This document shows, in pieces, positions 1 to 5,128 of a DNA stretch of 6,047 nt (position 1 is the first letter of the stretch; each line of letters opens with the position of its first letter). Position numbers and translations under genes: made by a program. This stretch comes from Anianibacter sp965662745 (GTDB lineage: Bacteria > Pseudomonadota > Alphaproteobacteria > Rhodobacterales > Rhodobacteraceae): assembly GCA_965662745.1 (NCBI GenBank), contig CBFIJK010000102.1:1-6047 (forward strand). The letters are read 5' to 3'. The notes beneath the pieces are model-generated. The model was not told the DNA's origin. It did not search any database and saw only the letters and a list, made by a program, of their open reading frames with translations.

Positions 1-161
1 ATCCAGAGGATGCCTGGGGCAATCTTTGCCAGCTGGCCGGTATCCGATCCGACGCCGAAGGGGACAAGCGTCACGACGATGAGGAAGAAGGCGAGGCCGA
101 GGCCAAAGCCACCGCCTGCGCGGATGCTGAGCGCGATATCGCGCGAGAGGAGGCGGATCAC
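1..161 (-). CDS. ccmB: Heme exporter protein CcmB, N-terminal part (cut by window edge)
   Basis: CcmB is the membrane subunit of the CcmAB ABC module of System I cytochrome c maturation. CcmAB uses ATP hydrolysis to release holo-CcmE from the CcmCDE complex so that heme reaches apocytochromes in the periplasm. Only the first 53 codons are present; the rest lies left of the window. The visible protein starts with a short basic, amphipathic stretch (IRLLSRDIALSIRAGG), then a hydrophobic segment at about residues 19-33 (FFLIVVTLVPFGVG), then QLAKIAPGILW, which matches the conserved LARIAPGIIW stretch of CcmB proteins as I remember them. The start is a GTG at 161-159 that overlaps the ccmA stop in GTGA, so translation is probably coupled to ccmA. 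No frame break is seen. The assignment is firm because of both the sequence and the position after ccmA. Confidence 0.93.
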   Translation of the reverse strand, partial: MIRLLSRDIALSIRAGGGFGLGLAFFLIVVTLVPFGVGSDTGQLAKIAPGILW

Positions 162-775
162 AGGAAGGCCTCGTCGAAATCGCCCTGCGGCGTGGCATGG
201 GCATGCGCGCGGTAGGGCGTGACGTCGAGCATGCGCGCGTCGAGGCCGAGGTCGATATGGGTGGCGATGATTGCCGCGCCCCCGGTGTCTAGATGGCCGC
301 GCACGGCGTCCGCGAAGAGCGCGACGGAGGCGGCGTCGAGCGAGACGGTCGGCTCGTCCAGCGCCCAGATGGGACGGCCTGTGACGAGAAGGCGGGCGAG
401 GCCCAGGCGGCGTTTCTGCCCGGCGGACAGCGCCCCGGCGGCGCGGCTGGTCAGGTCCGCCAGATCGAACGCCTCGAGCGCAGGCGCGATGCTGCGGGTG
501 CCATAGATGCCGGCCCAGAAGCTGAGGTTCTCGGCCACGGTCAGTGTGGACTTCAGGCCATCGGCATGGGCGCCATAGGCGATCGCACTTTCCGCCATCT
601 CGATCCGACCTGTTTGCGGCGGCTGCAGGCCTGCGAGCGTGCGCAGAAGGGTCGTCTTGCCCGATCCGTTCGGGCCGCGCAGAACCAATGCCTCGCCGCC
701 CGATAGCGCGAAGGACAGGCCCGACAGGATTGTCAGGCCGCCACGCGTGCAGGAAAGATCGGTGACGGTCAGCAT
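158..775 (-). CDS. ccmA: Heme ABC exporter ATP-binding protein CcmA
   Basis: This is the 205-residue cytoplasmic ATPase of the CcmAB module in System I cytochrome c biogenesis. All ABC ATPase signatures are present in order: Walker A GPNGSGKT (34-41), Q-loop region near 51-54, signature LSAGQ (116-120) followed by KRR, Walker B IWALDEP (136-142) with the catalytic Glu at 141, D-loop SLD (145-147) and the switch His in ATH (173). The length is normal for CcmA, which is shorter than most ABC ATPases. The C-terminal FDEAFL is of a kind I associate with alphaproteobacterial CcmA. The start is the ATG at 775-773. Upstream on the minus strand lie AAGG and AGGCGGG as ribosome-binding candidates, inside an inverted repeat (776-807). 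The gene overlaps ccmB by 4 bp and follows the Mth938-like gene after 42 bp. CcmA is distinguished from other short ABC proteins mainly by the adjacent ccmB and overall similarity. Confidence 0.95.
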   Translation of the reverse strand: MLTVTDLSCTRGGLTILSGLSFALSGGEALVLRGPNGSGKTTLLRTLAGLQPPQTGRIEMAESAIAYGAHADGLKSTLTVAENLSFWAGIYGTRSIAPALEAFDLADLTSRAAGALSAGQKRRLGLARLLVTGRPIWALDEPTVSLDAASVALFADAVRGHLDTGGAAIIATHIDLGLDARMLDVTPYRAHAHATPQGDFDEAFL

Positions 776-807
776 CCCGCCTGCCTTAGCCGATGGCGGC
801 GGGCGGG
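776..807. repeat. Inverted repeat in the Mth938-like/ccmA gap
   Basis: The arms cccgcctgcc (776-785) and ggcgggcggg (798-807) pair over 10 positions with one imperfect pair (782/801), around a 12-base loop. On the minus-strand transcript the 3' arm sits directly against the ccmA AUG and contains its likely Shine-Dalgarno bases. No run of U follows on either strand, so it is not a standard intrinsic terminator. It could act as an mRNA hairpin that limits ccmA translation or trims the operon message, or be a chance product of high GC. Confidence 0.4.
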
Positions 808-817
808 AAAAGACGCA

Positions 818-1171
818 CTAGATGGGGAGCAGCGCCGCGCCGACCCGGCGGCCTTCGCCAAGGAGCACGTTGAAGGTGCGTGCGGCAGGTCCCGTAGCCA
901 TGGATTCAACGCCGATGCCCGCGCCTTCCAAGGGATCGCGCAGGGATTTGGGCAGATGCGCGGGATCCGCGCCGGTCCCGATGAACAGCACGTCGATATC
1001 GGCGGCGGCGGCCAGAAGCGGCTCGATGTCTTCGAGTCCGTTCCAGGTCGTCACGCCCGAGGGCAGCACCAGAAGCGGGCCGTCGATCCGTTCGTCATCG
1101 ACGCGAAAAAAACCGGGGCCGTAGCCGTCGATGGGCTTGGCGTCGGTATAGGTCACTTCGTTTAGGCGCAT
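818..1171 (-). CDS. Mth938-like domain protein (DUF498, NDUFAF3-related)
   Basis: This 117-residue soluble protein belongs to the Mth938-like/DUF498 family, a small single-domain fold. The mitochondrial relative NDUFAF3 helps assemble respiratory complex I; the bacterial role is not established. Recognisable family segments are the N-terminal DGYGPGFFRV (15-24), the strand GPLLVLPSGV (31-40), the central DVLFIGTGA (60-68), and the highly conserved end ESMATGPAARTFNVLLGEGR (89-108) followed by RVGAALLP. There is no signal peptide or membrane segment, so it should be cytoplasmic. The ATG at 1171-1169 is preceded by GGAG (1180-1183) at 8 bases, which supports this start. It lies 18 bp after the TSUP gene and 42 bp before ccmA. 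Members of this family commonly sit near secDF in alphaproteobacteria. From memory, a reading frame of similar size precedes the ccm (hel) genes of Rhodobacter capsulatus. The family call is secure; the function is not. Confidence 0.9.
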   Translation of the reverse strand: MRLNEVTYTDAKPIDGYGPGFFRVDDERIDGPLLVLPSGVTTWNGLEDIEPLLAAAADIDVLFIGTGADPAHLPKSLRDPLEGAGIGVESMATGPAARTFNVLLGEGRRVGAALLPI

Positions 1172-1189
1172 GATGTCCGCTCCGTCGCG

Positions 1190-1945
1190 TCAGTGAAAGA
1201 TCGGCAGACCGGCAAGGCCCGCCAGACCAATAAGAATGTAGGCTCCATTTCGATATAGCGAGCCGTGGCGCGGATCAAAGAGGCGCGCGCCCGTTGCGCT
1301 GCCGATCGCGTAGGGGATCAGCAAGAGAAGGCCGATCCAGAGCGCCTTTGGCGGCACAAGGCCCTGCAGCCAAAGCTGCGGCAGGAAACTGAGAGAGGTG
1401 AGCGTCAAAAAGCACGCCAGATTGCCGCGCGTGGTGGCGACCGGCTGATCCGGTGTAGCAAGGTTGAAGAGGATCACCGGCGGGCCGTTGAGACCGGTAG
1501 AGCCGCCTGTCACCCCGGCCAGTGCGCCAACGCCAAGACGCATGGGCAGACCGCTGCTCGCGGGAAGGCGCCAGCCCGAGACGAGCGCGGCCAGCGTGAC
1601 AAGCGTCAGGATGCAGACCGCCGCGCGGATCGCGGTATCGGGCGCAAGGCGCAGGGCGGCGACGCCCAACGGCGTAGCAACGAGGCAGGCGGCGATCATG
1701 ATAAGCGTGGTGCGCTTGTCGGCGGCCTTCCAAGCGCCCGGAACAACCGTGACCAGCGAGGCCGCAGCCGAGAGCGCAAAGGCCGCCACGGCGATGGCGG
1801 GCGCGATGAAGATCGTGGCGAGCGGCATGAAGATCAGCGCAGAGCCAAAGCCTGCAAAGCCATAGACCAGCCCCGCCAGCAGCGCGGCGAGAAGCAGCCA
1901 GACCAGCCCCGGCTCTGACAGAGCCAGGGCAAGGCCGTCAGGCAT
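1190..1945 (-). CDS. TSUP-family (TauE/SafE-like) membrane permease
   Basis: This is a 251-residue integral membrane protein of the TSUP family, which includes proteins linked to export or uptake of sulfite, sulfoacetate, organosulfur compounds and other small anions. The substrate cannot be read from sequence. About eight hydrophobic segments are visible (roughly 13-30, 45-68, 79-100, 106-124, 136-160, 176-194, 200-220, 232-249). The two-repeat architecture shows as GFAGFGSALIFMPL (29-42) in the first half and GVTGGSTGLNGPPVILF (144-160) in the second. The chosen start is the ATG at 1945-1943, which overlaps the end of secF by 8 bp. An in-frame ATG at 1981 would give 263 residues but a 44-bp overlap and no ribosome-binding site; the 1945 start also has only a weak purine-rich stretch (GGCGGC), so coupling to secF is likely. 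The Mth938-like gene starts 18 bp downstream. The gene sits inside an otherwise conserved Sec/Ccm cluster, and its GC and codon use look like those of its neighbours. Confidence 0.85.
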   Translation of the reverse strand: MPDGLALALSEPGLVWLLLAALLAGLVYGFAGFGSALIFMPLATIFIAPAIAVAAFALSAAASLVTVVPGAWKAADKRTTLIMIAACLVATPLGVAALRLAPDTAIRAAVCILTLVTLAALVSGWRLPASSGLPMRLGVGALAGVTGGSTGLNGPPVILFNLATPDQPVATTRGNLACFLTLTSLSFLPQLWLQGLVPPKALWIGLLLLIPYAIGSATGARLFDPRHGSLYRNGAYILIGLAGLAGLPIFH

Positions 1946-2909
1946 TCGAGCCGCCGAAATTGGTGCCCGCCGCGCCGTCATCGGGCTTGGACCAGTCGCG
2001 CTTCGTGCCCAGCATCAGGACGATGTTCTTGGCGACATAGACCGACGAATAAGTGCCGACGACCACGCCCCAGGTGATCGCGAAGACAAAACCGCGGATC
2101 ACGTCACCGCCCAGGATCAAGAGCGCCAGAAGCGCGATCAGCGTGGTGCCGGACGTCATGACGGTGCGCGACAGTGTCTCGTTCACCGACAGGTTCATCA
2201 CCTCTTGCAGGGGCTTTTTCTTGTATTTGATCAGGTTCTCGCGCACCCGGTCGAAGATCACCACTGTGTCGTTGATCGAATAACCGACGATGGTCAGCAG
2301 CGCCGCGATGGTGGCAAGGTCAAAGCGGATTTGTAGCAGTGAAAACAGGCCAATGGTCAACGTCACATCGTGGATAAGCGCCGCGACGGCGCCCAGCGAG
2401 AACTGCCATTCAAAGCGCAGCCAGATATAAATCATGATCGCGATGAACGATACGACGACTGCCAGGATCGCAGTTTGCACCAGCTCTCCGGACACCTTCG
2501 GGCCGACGGATTCCACCGAAGGGAAGGTGATCGAGGGGTCGACCTCTTGCAACGCCGCCTCGACACGGTTGATCGTGTCGGCGGTGACGCTTTCCTGGCC
2601 GTCCTGAGCCTGGATGCGAACCATCGCGACATTCTGATCGGCACCGAAAGTGGGATCGAAAACCTCGGTGATCGACACATCGCCCAGATCGAGCGGCTGC
2701 ATCGCATCGCGATATGCTGCGACATCGACGGCCTGCGTCGATTCCGTGCGGATCGTCGTGCCGCCCTGAAAGTCGATGCCGAAATTGAGGCCCATGGTCA
2801 GCCAGACCACAAGCGACAGGACGATGGCGACCATCGAGGCGCCAAAGGTGGCCTTGCGATAACGGAAGAAGTCGAAATTGGTCTCTTGCGGGACTAGGCG
2901 GAGACGCAT
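1938..2909 (-). CDS. secF: Protein translocase subunit SecF
   Basis: SecF pairs with SecD as a proton-driven RND-type membrane complex that helps SecYEG/SecA finish and release exported proteins on the periplasmic side. The 323-residue protein shows TM1 (about 22-41), the hallmark LNFGIDFQGGT (41-51), a periplasmic domain to about 140 ending in VESVGPKVSGELV (132-144), then a five-helix RND bundle. That bundle includes LRFEW (164-168), the IHD pair (His180, Asp181), GYSINDTVVIFDRVREN (209-225) and ETLSRTVMTSGTT (244-256). Asp214 lies in the conserved TM4 motif. A polar, Gly-rich tail (302-323) ends the protein. The start at 2909 is supported by GAGG (2918-2921), 8 bases upstream and inside the last codons of secD, only 3 bp away. 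The tight junction implies translational coupling. The TSUP gene begins within the last codons. SecD and SecF are separate polypeptides, as in most Proteobacteria. Confidence 0.97.
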   Translation of the reverse strand: MRLRLVPQETNFDFFRYRKATFGASMVAIVLSLVVWLTMGLNFGIDFQGGTTIRTESTQAVDVAAYRDAMQPLDLGDVSITEVFDPTFGADQNVAMVRIQAQDGQESVTADTINRVEAALQEVDPSITFPSVESVGPKVSGELVQTAILAVVVSFIAIMIYIWLRFEWQFSLGAVAALIHDVTLTIGLFSLLQIRFDLATIAALLTIVGYSINDTVVIFDRVRENLIKYKKKPLQEVMNLSVNETLSRTVMTSGTTLIALLALLILGGDVIRGFVFAITWGVVVGTYSSVYVAKNIVLMLGTKRDWSKPDDGAAGTNFGGSNA

Positions 2910-2912
2910 GGC

Positions 2913-4574
2913 TTAAACCTCGATGGTCTTGGGACGGCGGCGCTCGAACCAGAACAGGATGAACAGGCGGGTCACGAAGATCGCCGTGAAGATCGAGGTC
3001 AGGATGCCGATGCCAAGCGTGACAGCAAAGCCGCGCACGGGGCCGGACCCCATGAAGAACAGGATCAGCGCGGTGATGAAGGTCGTAATATTGGCGTCAA
3101 GGATCGCGGATTTGGCGCGTTCATACCCAAGCTCGATGGCGCGGGCGGGCCCGCGTGCGGTTTTCAGTTCTTCGCGGATCCGCTCGAACACCAGAACATT
3201 CGCGTCGACCGCCATGCCGATGGTCAGAACGATGCCCGCGATACCCGGCAACGTCAGCGTCGCGCCGATGGCCGACAGGACACCGAAGATCATCGCGACG
3301 TTCAGGATCAGTGCGACATTGGCGAGGATGCCGAACCAGCCATAGCTGAGCGCCATGAAGACCAGCACCGCGATGCCCGCCACGAGACAAGCGATGCGCC
3401 CGGCCTCGATGGAATCCTGGCCCAGTTCAGGGCCGATCGTGCGTTCTTCGAGGAAGGTCAGTTCCGCAGGCAAGGCACCGGCGCGCAAAAGGACCGCAAG
3501 TTCGGTCGATTCCTCGACATCGAAATTGCCGGTGATCTGGCCCGACCCGCCCGGGATCGCCTCGCGGATGACGGGGGCCGAGATGACCTCTTCATCGAGC
3601 ACGATGGCGAAGGGAGAGCCGACATTTTCCGCCGTATACGTCCCGAAGGCGCGCGCGCCCGAGGGGTTGAACCGGAAGGTGACCGATGGCCGGCCATTCT
3701 GGTCAAAGGCGGGCTGCGCATCGGTCAGGTCCTCGCCCGACACCACGGGGCTACGGTCGAGGATATAGAACACGCCCTCTTCGTTGATCGAGGGGTAGAT
3801 GACATTTCCTGCGCCCGCCGCAGCATCCGCGCTGGCGGCCTGCCCTTCGACCGGCTGGAACGTCAGCCGCGCGGTGGTGCCGATCAGGCTTTTCAGCTCT
3901 TCCGCCGATCCGATGCCGGGTACCTGGATCAGGATACGGTCCGCGCCCTGGCGCTGGATCGTCGGCTCTCGCGTGCCGACCTCGTCGATGCGGCGGCGGA
4001 TAATCTCCAGCGACTGACGCATCGTCCGGTCGTCCGTCGCGACCCGCTCCGCCTCGGTCAGCGCGACAGTAATGACGTCACCAGAGGCCGAGACATCCAG
4101 CGTCGACGCGGTGCCGCCCGCCAGCGTGCCCACCGGCTGCGACAGCGCGCGCACAGCTTCCAGCGCCGCGCCCATGCCCTCGGGGTTCGACACCCGCACC
4201 TGCAGCGTGCCGTCCTCGGTATCCATCCGGCGGATCGTGCCGACGGCGTCCCGCTCATCGCGCAGCGCATCGCGCACCTCGGGCCAGAGCGCATCGAGCC
4301 GCGCCTCGTAGACCTGATCGACCTGCACTTCGGCCAGCAGATGCGCGCCGCCCCGCAGATCGAGGCCAAGGTTCACCAGCGAAGACGGCATCCAGTCCGG
4401 CCACATGCCCGCCGCAGCCTGACGTTCAGGCGTCGCGCCTTCCATCTCGATGGCCGAGACGGCGTCGTTATGCGCCTCGACCCGCCCGTAGAACAGGTTC
4501 GGCATCGCATAGGCGAGGCCCAGAAGGATAACCCCCAGGATCACAACGCGCTTCCACAGCGGAATTTGCAGCAT
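2913..4574 (-). CDS. secD: Protein translocase subunit SecD
   Basis: SecD is the larger partner of the SecDF RND-type complex; its big periplasmic domain captures emerging preproteins while the membrane part uses the proton gradient. The 553 residues comprise TM1 (about 8-25), motif LVNLGLDLRGGAHLL (66-80), a long periplasmic region, LLRAGALPAEL (362-372) and TIGPELGQDSI (379-389). A five-helix bundle (about 393-540) follows and contains GMAVDANVLVFERIREEL (453-470). Asp457 is the expected conserved proton-pathway residue, by analogy with characterised SecDF. A QILIQVPG-type motif appears as RILIQVPGIGSAEEL (213-227). An Ala-rich stretch (AASADAAAGAG, 246-256) lies in the periplasmic domain. 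The ATG at 4574-4572 is preceded by AAAAGG (4584-4589) at 9 bases. It lies 27 bp after yajC and 3 bp before secF. The reading frame is intact and of a length normal for alphaproteobacterial SecD. Confidence 0.97.
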   Translation of the reverse strand: MLQIPLWKRVVILGVILLGLAYAMPNLFYGRVEAHNDAVSAIEMEGATPERQAAAGMWPDWMPSSLVNLGLDLRGGAHLLAEVQVDQVYEARLDALWPEVRDALRDERDAVGTIRRMDTEDGTLQVRVSNPEGMGAALEAVRALSQPVGTLAGGTASTLDVSASGDVITVALTEAERVATDDRTMRQSLEIIRRRIDEVGTREPTIQRQGADRILIQVPGIGSAEELKSLIGTTARLTFQPVEGQAASADAAAGAGNVIYPSINEEGVFYILDRSPVVSGEDLTDAQPAFDQNGRPSVTFRFNPSGARAFGTYTAENVGSPFAIVLDEEVISAPVIREAIPGGSGQITGNFDVEESTELAVLLRAGALPAELTFLEERTIGPELGQDSIEAGRIACLVAGIAVLVFMALSYGWFGILANVALILNVAMIFGVLSAIGATLTLPGIAGIVLTIGMAVDANVLVFERIREELKTARGPARAIELGYERAKSAILDANITTFITALILFFMGSGPVRGFAVTLGIGILTSIFTAIFVTRLFILFWFERRRPKTIEV

Positions 4575-4601
4575 GTCAGGCAGCCTTTTCAGGACAGGCG
4601 T

Positions 4602-4925
4602 TTACTTCTCGGCGGGCTCGGTCTTGCTCAGGACCTGCGCGATGGTCGAGCGCACGACGCGCACCTTCACACCCTCGGCAAGCTCGACCTCAAGCTCGCC
4701 GTCTTCCTTGACCTTGGCGACCTTGCCGATGATCCCGCCCTGCGTGACGACCTGATCGCCCCGGCGCAGCGCCTCGACCATCTTCTGATGGTCTTTCACC
4801 TTCTTCTGCTGCGGACGGATCAGCAGGAAATACATGATCCCGAAGATCAGGATCAGCGGCACAAAGCTGGTAAAGGCGCTGCCGGCGCCGCCAGCCGCCT
4901 GGGCAAAAGCAGGAGTTGCGAACAT
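4602..4925 (-). CDS. yajC: Preprotein translocase subunit YajC
   Basis: YajC is a small single-span inner-membrane protein that associates with SecDF and the SecYEG holotranslocon; its precise role is unclear. The 107-residue protein has an N-terminal FATPAFAQAAGGAGSAF, one membrane segment (about 20-36, FVPLILIFGIMYFLLI), the hallmark RPQQKKVKDHQKMVEAL (37-53), and the conserved cytoplasmic GDQVVTQGGIIGKVAKV (56-72) followed by a small beta-rich domain. The start is the ATG at 4925-4923, chosen because AAGGA (4933-4937) lies 7 bases upstream and because the homologous region begins here. The frame stays open to an ATG at 5066, but the added 47 residues are unlike any YajC. It is the first gene of the leftward cluster, 27 bp ahead of secD. 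Confidence 0.96.
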   Translation of the reverse strand: MFATPAFAQAAGGAGSAFTSFVPLILIFGIMYFLLIRPQQKKVKDHQKMVEALRRGDQVVTQGGIIGKVAKVKEDGELEVELAEGVKVRVVRSTIAQVLSKTEPAEK

Positions 4926-4932
4926 GGGTTGG

Positions 4933-4937
4933 TCCTT
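4933..4937 (-). promoter_or_regulatory. Ribosome-binding site of yajC
   Basis: On the minus strand AAGGA lies 7 bases before the ATG at 4925-4923. It is a strong Shine-Dalgarno match and decides the yajC start against the upstream in-frame ATG at 5066. Confidence 0.75.
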
Positions 4938-5071
4938 GTCGTTTGGGGCCGCGCCGGGCCCGTTCGGAATTGCGGCGGAACCTATGCGCTGACACCCGGC
5001 GGCGCAAGGCGCGACGCGGCGATTAAACAGCGCAGGCAAAGGGCGAGAGCGGCGGGCAAAGCACACACGCC

Positions 5072-5100
5072 TTGGCAGAGCGCGGGCGCTGGGGGATAGT
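5072..5100 (+). promoter_or_regulatory. Sigma70-type promoter for the pentapeptide-repeat gene
   Basis: TTGGCA (5072-5077, five of six bases matching TTGACA), a 17-bp spacer, and GATAGT (5095-5100, four of six bases matching TATAAT) form a plausible housekeeping promoter. Transcription would begin near 5107, giving a leader of about 22 bases before the ATG at 5129. The spacer carries a short palindrome, agcgc-gg-gcgct (5079-5090), that could be an operator. This is predicted from sequence only. Confidence 0.5.
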
Positions 5101-5117
5101 GTGACCGTCCGAGTTGT

Positions 5118-5121
5118 GGAG
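5118..5121 (+). promoter_or_regulatory. Ribosome-binding site of the pentapeptide-repeat gene
   Basis: GGAG lies 7 bases before the ATG at 5129-5131. It supports this start over the in-frame ATG at codon 15, which falls inside the first hydrophobic segment. Confidence 0.65.
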
Positions 5122-5128
5122 CACCGTC

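Larger units (their letters stand above)
4926..5128. other. Divergent intergenic region between yajC and the pentapeptide-repeat gene
   Basis: These 203 bases separate two divergently transcribed genes and should carry the promoter of the yajC-ccm cluster as well as that of the rightward gene. The rightward promoter is clear (5072-5100). On the minus strand the best pair I found is TTGCGC (5002-5007) and CATAGG (4981-4986) with a 15-bp spacer, which is weak; a TTTAAT at about 5021-5026 has no good -35 partner. No terminator or coding region is supported, although GC-rich frames remain open across it. Confidence 0.55.

Noticed and set aside
776..807. Intrinsic terminator ending the operon before ccmA
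   Set aside because: The hairpin is present, but no U-tract follows on the minus-strand transcript, and the plus-strand side is followed by A residues rather than T.
1265..1918. Long plus-strand open frame opposite the TSUP gene
   Set aside because: Its product is a highly charged R/E/Q/G/D-rich sequence without domains, typical of the antisense of a hydrophobic high-GC gene; the minus-strand frame is a clear TSUP protein.
1946..1981. N-terminal extension of the TSUP protein by 12 residues
   Set aside because: It needs a 44-bp overlap with secF, has no ribosome-binding site, and adds a basic stretch not needed for the first membrane span. It cannot be fully excluded.
4926..5066. N-terminal extension of YajC by 47 residues
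   Set aside because: Residues before the ATG at 4925 do not resemble YajC, and AAGGA is well placed for the shorter form.
4341..5099. Plus-strand open frame across yajC, the secD start and the intergenic region
   Set aside because: It runs antisense to yajC and secD, whose motifs are unmistakable. Its product shows no family features and no ribosome-binding site was evident.
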